The translations under genes and the position numbers were made by a program. Below the pieces are notes generated by a model. The model saw only the letters and a list, made by a program, of their open reading frames with translations, was not told where the DNA came from and made no database searches. From the NCBI GenBank assembly GCA_947475875.1, contig CANJME010000010.1:37615-101614 (forward strand): DNA of 64,000 nucleotides. Direction: 5' to 3'. How positions within the stretch are numbered: position 1 is the stretch's first letter; each line of letters opens with the position of its first letter. Positions 20,527-30,036 of this stretch are shown here, one piece after another. The stretch is from Caulobacteraceae bacterium (GTDB lineage: Bacteria; Pseudomonadota; Alphaproteobacteria; Caulobacterales; Caulobacteraceae).

Positions 20527-21620
20527 ACGACACCATCAAACGCCTTCGGCCAGACACGGAGCGCCGGGACATGCGCGCCATGGCCTTTGATCTCAGCCCC
20601 GAGCCCGCCCTGATCATCGGACCGGACGGCGCGCTGGCCGCCGCCAATGAAGCGGCCGAGGCCCTGTTCGGCCAGGGCCTGGGCCTTCTAACCCGCGGTC
20701 GCTTCCACGACGCCATGCCGGTGGGCTCCAGCCTGGTCAATCTTGTCGACCGTGCGCTTCGCGAGGACTGCGCCGTCCGCGAGCGCGGGCTGGATATCAA
20801 TCTCTTCGGCCAGCCGCCGTTTGAAGCAGACGGCGCCGCCAAGCCGATCGGCGATGGCTCGGTGTTGCTCACCCTGCACGTACGGATGGGAACACTTGCT
20901 GATCGCGCCGGTGATTCCGCGGGCATGCGGTCCGTCGTCGGCCTCGGCAGGATGCTGGCCCACGAGATCAAGAACCCTCTGGCCGGCATTCGCGGCGCCG
21001 CCCAGTTGCTCAAGACCGGCGCCAAGGCCGAGGATGCTCCGCTCGCCCAGCTGATTGTCGATGAAACCGACCGGGTCCGCCGGCTGGTCGATCGGATGGA
21101 AGCCTTCTCCGACGACGCCTCGCCCAACCGCGAAGTGATCAATATCCACCAGGTGCTCGACCGCGTGCGCACCTTGGCGGCCAATGGCGTGGCGGACGGG
21201 CTCACCCTTCGCGAAAACTACGACCCCTCACTGCCGCCGGTGTTCGGCGACGAGGACCAGTTGATCCAGGTGTTCCTGAACATCGTCAAGAACGCCGCCG
21301 AGGCCGCCCACGCGCGCGGCGATGGACGCGGCGAGGTGACCATTTCCACCGGCTTCAAGCACGGCGTTCGGGTGCGCTCGGCCGACGGGCAGGGGCTGCG
21401 GGGCGCACCGCTCGAAGTGCGGATCACTGACAACGGCCCGGGCGTGCCGGCCCATCTGAAGGACCATTTGTTCGAGCCTTTCGTCACCACCAAGAGCTTT
21501 GGCGCGGGCCTTGGCCTGGCGCTCTGCGCCAAGCTGGTGGCCGCCCACGGCGGCCTGATTGACTTCGAATCCGAACCCGGCCGCACCAGTTTCCGCATTC
21601 TCCTCCCCATCGAGCCCTGA
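20523..21620 (+). CDS. ntrB: Nitrogen regulation sensor histidine kinase NtrB
   Basis: Cytoplasmic kinase/phosphatase that modifies NtrC in response to PII proteins. The 365-residue product starts at GTG 20523, overlapping the dusB stop. It has an N-terminal PAS domain (about residues 20-125), a dimerisation/phosphoacceptor domain with His147 in MLAHEIKNPLAGIRG, and an ATPase domain with the N box NIVKNAAEAAHARG and G boxes DNGPGVP and FGAGLGLAL. No membrane helices are present, as expected. It is followed 5 bases later by ntrC. Confidence 0.95.
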   Translation: MNDTIKRLRPDTERRDMRAMAFDLSPEPALIIGPDGALAAANEAAEALFGQGLGLLTRGRFHDAMPVGSSLVNLVDRALREDCAVRERGLDINLFGQPPFEADGAAKPIGDGSVLLTLHVRMGTLADRAGDSAGMRSVVGLGRMLAHEIKNPLAGIRGAAQLLKTGAKAEDAPLAQLIVDETDRVRRLVDRMEAFSDDASPNREVINIHQVLDRVRTLAANGVADGLTLRENYDPSLPPVFGDEDQLIQVFLNIVKNAAEAAHARGDGRGEVTISTGFKHGVRVRSADGQGLRGAPLEVRITDNGPGVPAHLKDHLFEPFVTTKSFGAGLGLALCAKLVAAHGGLIDFESEPGRTSFRILLPIEP

Positions 21621-21625
21621 CCGTC

Positions 21626-23044
21626 ATGAGCACCGACCGCAAGATCCTTATCGCTGACGACGACGCCTCCATCCGGCTCGTTCTCAGCCAGAGCTTCACC
21701 CGCCTGGGCTACCAGGTGCGGGCCACGGGCAACGCCACCACCCTGTTGAAATGGGTGTCCGACGGCGAAGGCGACATCGTCGTCACCGACGTGATGATGC
21801 CCGACGAGAACGTCTTCGATGTGCTGCCCCGTATCCGCAAGGACCGGCCCAAGCTGCCGATCATCGTGATGAGCGCGCAGAACACCCTGCTGACCGCGGT
21901 CAACGCCGCCGACGCGGGCGCTTTCGAATACATCGCCAAGCCCTTCGACCTCGATGACATGACCGCCGCGGTCAAACGCGCCCTGGCCAAACCGGCCGAC
22001 AATGAGGCCGCCAAGGCGCAGGCCAGGGCGGTTCGCGACGAGCGCCTGCCGATGATTGGCCGCTCGGGGCCGATGCAGGAGGTCTACCGCACGGTCGCCC
22101 GGCTGGTCGGGGCCGATCTGACGGTGCTGCTGCTGGGAGAATCCGGCACCGGCAAGGAACTGGTGGCGCGCAACCTGCACGAACTCGGCCGTCGCCGTGA
22201 CGGCAAGTTCGTGGTCATCAACCTCGCCGCCACACCGCGCGAGCGGGTGGAAACCGAGCTGTTCGGGCGTGGTGAGGGCGACCCCGGCAAACTGATCGAA
22301 GCCGACGGCGGCACCCTGTTCCTCGACGAAATCGGCGACATGCCGCTCGACGCCCAGACCCGCCTGCTGCGGGTCATCGACGGCACCGAGGCCGCGATCA
22401 ATCCGAAAACCGGCCGGCGGCCCAATGTGCGGATCATCGCAGCCACCAACCGTGACCTTCGCGCCCTGATCCGCGAGGGCCTGTTCCGCGAAGACCTGTT
22501 CTTCCGCCTGAACGTCGCTCCGGTGCGCCTGCCGCCGCTGCGCGAGCGGGCCGAGGACATCCCCGATCTTGCCCGCTCGTTCCTGCTTCGCGCCATCCGT
22601 GAAGGCCTGCCGGCCAAGACCATCGATCAGACCGCGCTGGACCGCCTGATGAGCCACGACTGGCCGGGTAACGTGCGCGAGCTGGAAAACCTGATCCGGC
22701 GGATCTGCGCCCTCTATGGCGAAGACATGATCACCGCTCGCATTGTCGAGCGGGAACTGGCCGATCATTCGGCCCAACAGCCCGGTCAGGAAGGACCGGT
22801 GACCCTGTCGGGCCTGGTCGAGCGCTACCTGCAGTCCTATTTCGCCTCCCAGGCGGATGGCGTGCCGCCGATCGGGCTCTATGATCGGGTTCTGGAAGAG
22901 GTCGAGGCGCCGCTCATTCGCCTGACCCTGGCGGCGACACGGGGCAACCAGGTGCGCGCGGCGGAAATCCTGGGCCTCAACCGCAACACCCTGCGCAAGA
23001 AGATCACCGACCTCGGCGTCGAGAGTATGCGCCCGAAAAGGTGA
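21626..23044 (+). CDS. ntrC: Nitrogen regulation response regulator NtrC (lacking GAFTGA)
   Basis: A 472-residue response regulator: receiver domain with phosphoacceptor Asp55 (VVTDVMMPD), AAA+ domain with Walker A GESGTGKELVA and Walker B GGTLFLDEIGDMP, arginine-finger region (FREDLFFRLNV), and a C-terminal Fis-type helix-turn-helix (AAEILGLNRNTLRKK). The GAFTGA loop that contacts sigma54 should lie between TELFG and ADGGTLF. Here that stretch is shortened to about RGEGDPGKLIE and the motif is gone. From recall, Caulobacter NtrC also lacks it. The protein is therefore unlikely to activate sigma54 promoters in the classical way. Confidence 0.95.
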   Translation: MSTDRKILIADDDASIRLVLSQSFTRLGYQVRATGNATTLLKWVSDGEGDIVVTDVMMPDENVFDVLPRIRKDRPKLPIIVMSAQNTLLTAVNAADAGAFEYIAKPFDLDDMTAAVKRALAKPADNEAAKAQARAVRDERLPMIGRSGPMQEVYRTVARLVGADLTVLLLGESGTGKELVARNLHELGRRRDGKFVVINLAATPRERVETELFGRGEGDPGKLIEADGGTLFLDEIGDMPLDAQTRLLRVIDGTEAAINPKTGRRPNVRIIAATNRDLRALIREGLFREDLFFRLNVAPVRLPPLRERAEDIPDLARSFLLRAIREGLPAKTIDQTALDRLMSHDWPGNVRELENLIRRICALYGEDMITARIVERELADHSAQQPGQEGPVTLSGLVERYLQSYFASQADGVPPIGLYDRVLEEVEAPLIRLTLAATRGNQVRAAEILGLNRNTLRKKITDLGVESMRPKR

Positions 23045-23102
23045 CGTAGTTTCGCAACATACCTGTTGATATCAGGTCACACCTTCCCCTAGTCTCACGC
23101 CG

Positions 23103-25364
23103 ATGAGTGGGGATGTTGCGTCAGGCTCGAATTCGGCCGGGAGGGCTTCGGCCCGCGCACGCTCCGCGTTCGGCGCCATTTTTGTCACGGCCCTGGTCCT
23201 GGTCGCCGTCATTGCCTGGCTGGCCTCCTACGGGGCCCAGATCGGCGGTGATATCCGCAAGCCGCTCAGCGTCATCATCACCGGCCTGATCGTCGAGGCC
23301 GGGCTCATCCTCGTCCTCTTCGCTCTGGTCGGAGCCCGCGTGCTTTCGGTTTTCCGCTCCCGTGAGCCCGGCTCGCGCATGCACCTGCGCTACATGAGCC
23401 TGTTCGCCCTGGCGGCGGCGATTCCGGCCGTGCTCGTGTTGTTCTTCTTTGTGCTGCTGATCCGGGGGGTGGATGTGTGGTTCTCCAGCCGCATCGACAC
23501 CATGGTCGACAACTATGGGGCCATTTCCCAACAGGTGTTCGACAAGGAAAAAGAGCGCCTCGAAGGCCCCATCAGCGAAGCCTCGGCCGCCATGAACCGC
23601 TCGCTCGACCTTTTGCACCGGTCGCCCTCCGATTTCCAAAGCCAGGTTCTTCGGCCAACCCTGGATTTGGGGTTCATTTCGGTCCGCGTAGTCGATACCG
23701 GCGGGCGGTTACTGGCCGAGGCCAAGAAGTCCGGAGCGGGGCCATACCTGCCGCCGGCCTCCAAACTGTTCGTGGATGCCGACGCCGCCGTCTCGCCGCA
23801 GTGCCAGGCGGCCAACGCCCCCGCCGACTGCGGCCTGCCCTTCGAAATGAACGAGCAGACCAACATCGCCACGATCATGATCCCGTTGCAGGGTGAGGGG
23901 CATCCCTTCGTGCTGTTCGAGGCGCCCTATCCCCCAGGCCTCTATACCAAGCTGCGCCTCTCCTCGACCGCCATCACCGAGTACCGCAACGTCGCCAAGG
24001 ACAAGGGCGCCGTGAAGGGGGTGTTCCTCTGGGTCTATGTCGAGGTCGTCCTGCTGGTCCTTCTCGGCGCCATCTGGCTGGGCATGGCGGTCGCCAGCAA
24101 CATCTCCGGGCCGGTCGCGCGGCTAATCGAGGCATCGAACCGGATCGCCTCCGGCGACCTCAAGGCGCGCGTCCCGACCGACGCCTCGGCTGACGAGATC
24201 AACATTCTCTCCCAGTCGTTCAACACCATGACCGCTGACCTCGAGAGCCAGACGACCGCCCTGACAGCGGCAGGCAAGGAAGCCGACAACCGCCGGCGCT
24301 TTATCGAGACCGTGCTTTCCGGGGTCTCGGCCGGGGTGATCGGACTTGATCCGTCCGGCCGCATATCGGCGTTCAACAACCAGGCATTGCATCTGCTCGA
24401 CATCAGCGAGGACGACGCCCGCGGCAAGACGCTGGCCGAGGTTGCGCCTGAACTGCAGGAGGTGGCCGAGCGCGCCATTGAGACCAGCGCCGGAGCCGAG
24501 GCCGAGCTGAATATCCAGCGCGGGACCTTGACCCGCCGCCTTCGGGTTCGCGCCGGCGGTGACGCCAGGGATGGCCTCGTCCTCACCTTCGACGACATGA
24601 CACGCCTTGTCGCCGCCCAGCGTAACGCCGCCTGGCGCGATGTCGCCCGACGGATTGCCCATGAGATCAAGAACCCGCTCACGCCCATTCAGCTTTCCGC
24701 GGAACGCCTGCGCCGCAAGTACCGCAAGGACGTGATTTCCGACGTCGACACCTTCGACCGCTGCACCGAGACCATCATTCGGCAGGTGAACGATATCGGC
24801 CGGATGGTGGACGAATTCTCGTCCTTCGCCCGCATGCCGGCCCCCCGGATCGCCGCCTGCGATGGCGTGGAGTTGCTGCGCGAGGCCGTCTTCGCTCGCC
24901 GGGTCGCCTCGCCGGACATCGAGATCACCCTGGTAGAAGACATGCCGGGCGGACCGACCATTCAGTGCGACGAGCGCATGATCGCCCAGGCCTTGACCAA
25001 TATTTTGAAAAACGCCGCCGAAGCCGTCCAGGCCCGGGTGCACGACCAGCCCGAACCGCCGGGAAGCATCGTGGCGACCATCCGCCGCGATGGCGATCGT
25101 GTCCTCTTCGAAGTCGAGGACAACGGCGTCGGCTTGCCGGAGGAAGGGCGCGACCGGCTGGTGGAGCCCTATGTGACGACGCGCGAAAAGGGCACGGGTC
25201 TGGGCCTGGCCATCGTCGGACGCATTCTCGAAGATCATGGCGGATCGCTGATCCTGGGCGATGCGCAGCATGGGCGCGGCGCGCGCCTGGTGATGACCCT
25301 TCCGCAGGACGAATTGCATAAATCTCCGGGCGCTCAGCCCGCCATATCCGTTGAGCAAGTGTGA
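23103..25364 (+). CDS. ntrY: Membrane sensor histidine kinase NtrY
   Basis: A 753-residue kinase with hydrophobic segments at about residues 20-40, 55-80 and 98-122, a periplasmic sensing region, and another membrane helix at about 310-330. A HAMP domain (ISGPVARLIEASNRIASGDL) is followed by a PAS-like region, a phosphoacceptor His in RRIAHEIKNPLTPIQ, and ATPase motifs NILKNAAEAVQ, DNGVGLP and GTGLGLAI. NtrY partners NtrX in alphaproteobacterial nitrogen and redox responses. The 58-base gap after ntrC holds an imperfect palindrome around ACCTGTTGATATCAGGT (23061-23077) that could be a control site. It overlaps the upstream end of ntrX only through a spurious TTG start. Confidence 0.95.
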   Translation: MSGDVASGSNSAGRASARARSAFGAIFVTALVLVAVIAWLASYGAQIGGDIRKPLSVIITGLIVEAGLILVLFALVGARVLSVFRSREPGSRMHLRYMSLFALAAAIPAVLVLFFFVLLIRGVDVWFSSRIDTMVDNYGAISQQVFDKEKERLEGPISEASAAMNRSLDLLHRSPSDFQSQVLRPTLDLGFISVRVVDTGGRLLAEAKKSGAGPYLPPASKLFVDADAAVSPQCQAANAPADCGLPFEMNEQTNIATIMIPLQGEGHPFVLFEAPYPPGLYTKLRLSSTAITEYRNVAKDKGAVKGVFLWVYVEVVLLVLLGAIWLGMAVASNISGPVARLIEASNRIASGDLKARVPTDASADEINILSQSFNTMTADLESQTTALTAAGKEADNRRRFIETVLSGVSAGVIGLDPSGRISAFNNQALHLLDISEDDARGKTLAEVAPELQEVAERAIETSAGAEAELNIQRGTLTRRLRVRAGGDARDGLVLTFDDMTRLVAAQRNAAWRDVARRIAHEIKNPLTPIQLSAERLRRKYRKDVISDVDTFDRCTETIIRQVNDIGRMVDEFSSFARMPAPRIAACDGVELLREAVFARRVASPDIEITLVEDMPGGPTIQCDERMIAQALTNILKNAAEAVQARVHDQPEPPGSIVATIRRDGDRVLFEVEDNGVGLPEEGRDRLVEPYVTTREKGTGLGLAIVGRILEDHGGSLILGDAQHGRGARLVMTLPQDELHKSPGAQPAISVEQV

Positions 25365-25371
25365 GGATCTG

Positions 25372-26751
25372 ATGGCCGCCGATATTCTCGTGGTCGACGA
25401 CGAAGCTGACATCCGCGAACTGGTCGCGGGTATCCTGTCGGACGAAAACTACAATGTGCGGGTCGCCGCCAATTCCGAAGCCGCGCTCGCGGCGATCAGA
25501 GCCCGAAAGCCGGCCTTGCTGGTTCTCGATATCTGGATGCAGGGCGGCGGGCTGGACGGCCTGGCCCTGCTCGACCTGGTCAAGGGCCTGGATCCGGACC
25601 TGCCCGTGCTGATGATCTCGGGTCACGCCAACATCGAAACCGCGGTCGCGGCCATCAAGCGCGGCGCCTATGACTTCCTGGAAAAGCCGTTCAAGTCGGA
25701 CCGCCTGTTGCTGCTCGTTTCTCGGGCGCTCGAAGCGGCCACCTTGAAACGGGAAAACCGCCGCCTGCGCCGTCAGTCGATCACCCCGGAAGGTTTCATC
25801 GGCCGCTCAGGCGCCGCCCAGCACCTGCGCCAACTGGTCGCCAAGGTCGGGCCTGCCAATAGCCGGGTGCTGATCTCAGGTCCTCCGGGTTCAGGCAAGG
25901 AGCTGGTCGCCCGGCTGATCCACGAGTCGAGTCAGCGGGCGGCCGGCGAGTTCGTCGCCATCGGCGCGGCCAATCTCGCGCCTGGCCGGGTGGAGAGCGA
26001 GCTCTTCGGCGAAGAAGGCGAAGACGGCAAACATCACAAGGTCGGCGTCTTCGAACGCGCCCACGGCGGCACCCTCTACATCGACGAAGTCGCTGACATG
26101 CCGCGCGAAACGCAAGGCAAAATCCTGCGGGTGCTTGTCGAACAGCGCTTCCGCCGGGTCGGGGGCGATCAGGACGTCCAGGTCGATGTCCGCGTGGTGT
26201 CCTCCACCGCCCGTGACCTCGCGACCGAAATCACCGGCGGGCGTTTCCGCGAGGACCTGTTCCATCGGCTCAACGTTGTGCCGGTGCGCGTTCCCGGTCT
26301 GGCCGAACGGCGAGAAGACATTCCCGAACTGGCCGAATACTTCATCGAGCGGATCAGCGAGGCCCATGGCTTGCCCAGGCGCACCCTGGCGGACGACGCC
26401 ATGATCGCCCTGCAGGTCACCGACTGGCCGGGCAATCTCGGCCAGCTGCGCAACAATATCGAGCGCATGCTGATCCTGGCCTCGGGCGATCCGGCCGAGC
26501 CGGTCACCGCCATGATGCTGCCGGTCGAGGCGCCGCCGGAACAGGGCGCCGCCAACAGCCGCAAGATAATCTCGCTCCCATTGCGCGAAGCCCGCGAGAT
26601 GTTCGAGCGCGACTATCTCAACGCCCAGATCATGCGTTTCGGCGGCAATATCTCGCGCACCGCCAGCTTCATCGGCATGGAACGCTCGGCCCTGCACCGC
26701 AAGCTGAAGTCTTTGGGCGTCGGCACGCGCGAGGAGCTCGAGGTCGAATGA
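25372..26751 (+). CDS. ntrX: Response regulator NtrX
   Basis: A 459-residue NtrC-family regulator: receiver domain with phosphoacceptor Asp53 (LLVLDIWM), AAA+ domain with GPPGSGKELVA and GGTLYIDEVADMP, and a C-terminal Fis-type helix-turn-helix (NISRTASFIGMERSALHRK). The GAFTGA segment is replaced by EEGEDGKHHKVGVFE, as is usual for NtrX. The start at ATG 25372 follows a GAGG box; a TTG 21 bases upstream lies within the end of ntrY and adds no conserved residues. It overlaps the next gene by four bases (ATGA). Confidence 0.95.
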   Translation: MAADILVVDDEADIRELVAGILSDENYNVRVAANSEAALAAIRARKPALLVLDIWMQGGGLDGLALLDLVKGLDPDLPVLMISGHANIETAVAAIKRGAYDFLEKPFKSDRLLLLVSRALEAATLKRENRRLRRQSITPEGFIGRSGAAQHLRQLVAKVGPANSRVLISGPPGSGKELVARLIHESSQRAAGEFVAIGAANLAPGRVESELFGEEGEDGKHHKVGVFERAHGGTLYIDEVADMPRETQGKILRVLVEQRFRRVGGDQDVQVDVRVVSSTARDLATEITGGRFREDLFHRLNVVPVRVPGLAERREDIPELAEYFIERISEAHGLPRRTLADDAMIALQVTDWPGNLGQLRNNIERMLILASGDPAEPVTAMMLPVEAPPEQGAANSRKIISLPLREAREMFERDYLNAQIMRFGGNISRTASFIGMERSALHRKLKSLGVGTREELEVE

Positions 26752-27611
26752 GCCGCATTGTCTACGTCAACGGCGTCTATACGCCCAAGGCCGAGGCGGC
26801 GGTCCACATCGAAGATCGCGGCTATCAGCTTTCGGACGGTGTCTATGAGGTGTGGGCGGTGTTTGGCGGCCGTCTCGCCGACGCCGACGGCCACTTTGCC
26901 CGCCTGACCCGTTCGTTGGGCGAGCTGAAGATCACCCCGCCGATGAGCCGGCAGGCGCTGGAAGTCGTTTTGCATGAAGTTCTGCGGCGCAACCGGGTGC
27001 GCGATGGCTTGCTCTATCTGCAGGTCACCCGCGGAACCGCCCCGCGCGACCACGCCTTTCCTGACCCCGCTGTGGCGCCCTCGCTGGTCGTCACCGCCAA
27101 ATCCATCGACCGCGGCGCCGCCGAGGCCAAGGCCGCCAAGGGCATCAAGGTCGTCACCACGCCGGAAAACCGCTGGGGCCGCTGCGACATCAAGACCGTC
27201 GGCCTCTTGCCTAATGTGCTGGCCCGCCAGACCGCCAAGGAAGCCGGGGCAGGGGAGGCCTGGTTTGTCGACGCGGACGGCCTGGTCACTGAAGGCGCCG
27301 CCTCCAACGCCTGGATCGTCGATGAAAAAGGAACCCTGCGCACCCGTGACCTCGCCGCCAACATCCTGCGCGGCGTCACCCGCTCGACCCTGATGGACGT
27401 CATCGCCTCCAGCAATCTGAAGGTCGAGGAACGCGCCTTCACACCCGCGGAGGCCGCCAGGGCCCGCGAAGCTTTTATCACCGGGGCCGGGGCGCTCGTC
27501 CTGCCCGTCACCCACATCGACGGCAAACCCATTGCCGGCGGCAAGCCGGGAGACGTCACCTTGCGGTTACGGTCAGACTATATTGCAAAGGCGAAGAGCG
27601 CTGGCAGTTGA
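26748..27611 (+). CDS. dat: D-amino-acid transaminase (class IV aminotransferase)
   Basis: PLP-dependent enzyme that would interconvert D-alanine and D-glutamate, supplying peptidoglycan precursors. The 287-residue product starts with RIVYVNGVYTPKAEA and has the class IV features: FADRGYQLSDGVYEV-like segment (IEDRGYQLSDGVYEV), the PLP Lys in CDIKTVGLLPNVLARQ, and EGAASNAWIVD. Branched-chain or 4-amino-4-deoxychorismate enzymes are related; the IEDRGYQLSDGVYEV pattern favours D-amino acid transaminase. It is coupled to ntrX by ATGA and upstream of hfq. Confidence 0.9.
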   Translation: MSRIVYVNGVYTPKAEAAVHIEDRGYQLSDGVYEVWAVFGGRLADADGHFARLTRSLGELKITPPMSRQALEVVLHEVLRRNRVRDGLLYLQVTRGTAPRDHAFPDPAVAPSLVVTAKSIDRGAAEAKAAKGIKVVTTPENRWGRCDIKTVGLLPNVLARQTAKEAGAGEAWFVDADGLVTEGAASNAWIVDEKGTLRTRDLAANILRGVTRSTLMDVIASSNLKVEERAFTPAEAARAREAFITGAGALVLPVTHIDGKPIAGGKPGDVTLRLRSDYIAKAKSAGS

Positions 27612-27648
27612 TCATCCGGCCATCCCCATTACATTGACCCTCGTGTGT

Positions 27649-27666
27649 GGAGACGTTTTGGTCTCC
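27649..27666. other. Hairpin in the hfq leader
   Basis: Six-base inverted repeat GGAGAC / GTCTCC with loop GTTTTG, about 27 bases before the hfq start codon. A TTGACC sequence lies just upstream (27634-27639). Hfq mRNA is autoregulated through its leader in other bacteria, so this may be a control structure, but no direct support is visible here. Confidence 0.35.
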
Positions 27667-27692
27667 GGTCCCAACAAAAAGAGGCTCTCCCC

Positions 27693-27947
27693 GTGCCCAA
27701 TAACGACAAGAAGCAGAATCTGCAGGACACGTTCCTCAATTCCGTCCGCAAGACCAAAACCCCGCTGACCATCTTTCTGGTCAATGGCGTCAAGCTGCAG
27801 GGCGTGGTGTCCTGGTTCGACAATTTCTGCGTGCTGCTGCGCCGCGATGGCCAGTCGCAACTGGTCTACAAGCACGCCATTTCGACGATCATGCCGGCTC
27901 ACCCGGTCCAGCTCTATGAACCCGGCGAGGAAGACGAGGACGAGTGA
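27693..27947 (+). CDS. hfq: RNA chaperone Hfq
   Basis: Hexameric Sm-like RNA chaperone that pairs small RNAs with mRNAs. The 84-residue product has the Sm1 motif ([20 protein letters not shown] ... [10 protein letters not shown]) and Sm2 motif with YKHAIST. The C-terminus is short and acidic (EEDEDE), as in alphaproteobacteria. I chose GTG 27693, preceded by AAAGAGG at a proper distance; the frame is open further upstream without family-like residues. It is coupled to hflX by a GTGA overlap, the classic hfq-hflX pair. Confidence 0.96.
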   Translation: MPNNDKKQNLQDTFLNSVRKTKTPLTIFLVNGVKLQGVVSWFDNFCVLLRRDGQSQLVYKHAISTIMPAHPVQLYEPGEEDEDE

Positions 27948-29248
27948 GCCGTCCGCCGGTCGACCGCACCCCGCCGCCTCAGACAGCGCTCGTCGTTCAC
28001 CCGGTGCGCGCGGGCGCCTCTTCGCGCGACCCGCGGGCGCGGCTGGATGAAGCCATTGGCCTGGCCCAGGCGCTTGATCTGGTGGTCGAGGATGCAATCC
28101 TCGCGCCCCTGCGCACCGCCACGCCCGCCTCCCTGTTCGGCAAGGGCAAGGTCGAGGAACTGCACCAGCTTGCCGAGGACTACTGCGTCTCGGTCGTCGT
28201 GGTCGATGACGCCCTGACGCCGGTCCAGCAGCGCAATCTGGAAAAGGCCTGGGAGGTCAAGGTCATCGACCGCACCGGCCTGATCCTCGAGATTTTTGCC
28301 CGCCGGGCCCGCACCCGCGAGGGTAAACTGCAGGTGGAACTCGCCCGCCTGGGCTACGAGAAATCCCGCCTCGTCCGCACCTGGACCCACCTGGAACGCC
28401 AGCGGGGCGGCTTTGGCGTCATGGGTGGCCCGGGCGAAACCCAGATCGAGACCGACCGGCGCCTGCTGGCCGACAAGATCATCAAGCTGAAAAAGGAACT
28501 GGAAGAGGTCCGCCGCACGCGCGGCCTGCACCGCGCCCAGCGCCAGAAGACGCCTTTCCCGACCATCGCGCTCGTCGGCTACACCAACGCCGGCAAGTCG
28601 ACCCTGTTCAACCGCCTGACCCATTCCAAGGTCGAGGCCCGCGACATGCTGTTCGCCACGCTCGATCCCACCTTGCGCGAAGTCGCGCTGCCGGGCGGGC
28701 GGCCCGCCATCCTCTCCGACACCGTCGGCTTCATTTCCGACCTGCCGCACGAACTCGTCGAGGCCTTCCGCGCCACCCTGGAAGAGGTGCAGGAGGCGGA
28801 CATTATCCTGCACGTACGCGATATCGCCTCGCCGCAAAGCCAGGCCGAGGCGGGCGATGTCGAACAGGTGCTGGCCCAGCTTTCCTGTGGCCGCGAGGAT
28901 GGCCGCACGGTGATCGAGGTCTGGAACAAGATCGATCTGCTGCCCGAGGACGAGCACGGCCTGGTCAAGGCCCGGGCCCTGCGCTCGGAAGGCGCCGCGG
29001 TAGCTTTGTCGGCTGTCAGCGGGGAGGGGGTCGATGCCCTGCTGGCTCTGCTGGCCGGCCTGGTCGATGAAGGCCCGCCTCTGAAAATCCACCTCGGCTC
29101 CCAGGACGGCGACGCCATCGCCTGGCTCTATCGCAACGGCCGGGTCATCGAGCGCGAAGACAGCGAAGACGGCGTCGACCTCGCCGTGCGCATGGACCGA
29201 CAGGCGGTCGGTCGTTTCGAACAACGCTGGCCGGGGGCGTTGGGCTAG
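27944..29248 (+). CDS. hflX: GTPase HflX
   Basis: Ribosome-associated GTPase that splits stalled or hibernating ribosomes. The 434-residue product starts at GTG 27944. It has the HflX N-terminal domain (FGKGKVEEL), the Gly-rich [13 protein letters not shown] motif, and a GTPase domain with [32 protein letters not shown] and NKIDLL. It overlaps the end of the opposite-strand methyltransferase gene by four bases. Confidence 0.96.
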   Translation: MSRPPVDRTPPPQTALVVHPVRAGASSRDPRARLDEAIGLAQALDLVVEDAILAPLRTATPASLFGKGKVEELHQLAEDYCVSVVVVDDALTPVQQRNLEKAWEVKVIDRTGLILEIFARRARTREGKLQVELARLGYEKSRLVRTWTHLERQRGGFGVMGGPGETQIETDRRLLADKIIKLKKELEEVRRTRGLHRAQRQKTPFPTIALVGYTNAGKSTLFNRLTHSKVEARDMLFATLDPTLREVALPGGRPAILSDTVGFISDLPHELVEAFRATLEEVQEADIILHVRDIASPQSQAEAGDVEQVLAQLSCGREDGRTVIEVWNKIDLLPEDEHGLVKARALRSEGAAVALSAVSGEGVDALLALLAGLVDEGPPLKIHLGSQDGDAIAWLYRNGRVIEREDSEDGVDLAVRMDRQAVGRFEQRWPGALG

Positions 29249-29868
29249 CTGGAGACTTTCTCGCAGTAGAGCTGATGGTTGGGCGTGCCCTCGTAGATCA
29301 TGAGCTTGCGCTGGAAGATGTTCACGAAGGCGTCGATCGCCGGCTTGGGCATGTTGAGCGGATCCTGCTGTCCCGGCGGCTCCATGCTCCACAGGTAGTC
29401 GTCGAAAATCATCAATCCCTGAACCCGTAGAAGTTCGAAGGCCAGGACAGCGTCGGTCAGCACGTCCGGAGCCGTGTGCGAGCCGTCGATGTAGATCAGG
29501 TCAAACGTTTCCCGGCCATCGCTGTGAATGAGCGCGGCCAGCGCGACATTCGACGCCGCCTTGATCTTCCGAACCTCAACCTTGCCCGGCGCCCGCGCCT
29601 TGGCGAGCGCGATATTGCGGTCAAACCGCCGTTCCACCTCGGCCATCAAAGTCGCATCGTGATCGACGCCGCCGCGCCAGGTGTCGACACAAACCAGTTC
29701 TAGGGCCCCGTAAGCCGTGCAGGTATTGATCAGGTAACAGGCCGACCGGCCCTCATAGGATCCGATTTCCAGTATTTTGAGCGGTTTGCCGCGCTCAATG
29801 AGCACGTCCCAGACCTGGATATTCCGGCTGAACCAATCGTCGGAAAACTGAAATTCGCTACTGTCCAT
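29245..29868 (-). CDS. Class I SAM-dependent methyltransferase (Methyltransf_24-like)
   Basis: A 207-residue protein with a Rossmann methyltransferase core: motif [17 protein letters not shown], an acidic residue at [10 protein letters not shown], and [16 protein letters not shown], typical of the Methyltransf_24 type. The C-terminal part ([19 protein letters not shown]) is typical of proteins in cell-surface polysaccharide or secondary-metabolite contexts, but no such genes are adjacent. Substrate unknown. It is convergent with hflX and divergent from rpoZ. Confidence 0.75.
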   Translation of the reverse strand: MDSSEFQFSDDWFSRNIQVWDVLIERGKPLKILEIGSYEGRSACYLINTCTAYGALELVCVDTWRGGVDHDATLMAEVERRFDRNIALAKARAPGKVEVRKIKAASNVALAALIHSDGRETFDLIYIDGSHTAPDVLTDAVLAFELLRVQGLMIFDDYLWSMEPPGQQDPLNMPKPAIDAFVNIFQRKLMIYEGTPNHQLYCEKVSS

Positions 29869-29975
29869 GTCCTGGCCGATGCGAGCCCGTCCGTCAGATG
29901 TGATAACTGTCTGGGAAGGGGGTGTTAGACCAGCCCCGGGCCAAACCCAATAGCCCCGCGAATTTCGGGCGGGCG

Positions 29976-30002
29976 TTGCTTATTGCACTGCAAACCTATA
30001 TG
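29976..30002 (+). promoter_or_regulatory. Candidate rpoZ promoter
   Basis: TTGCTT (29976-29981) and TATATG (29997-30002) are separated by 15 bases and lie 35 bases before the rpoZ start. The match to a housekeeping promoter is moderate and the spacing slightly short. Local A+T enrichment supports it. Confidence 0.3.
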
Positions 30003-30036
30003 TTCTTTGCCTCCCCATTCCTCCGAAAGAGTGTTC

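Noticed and set aside
21218..22777. A 519-codon open frame on the minus strand
   Set aside because: Antisense to ntrB/ntrC, which have intact motifs; product has no recognisable domain.
27914..29392. A 492-codon open frame on the minus strand
   Set aside because: Antisense to hflX; composition typical of a shadow frame in GC-rich DNA.
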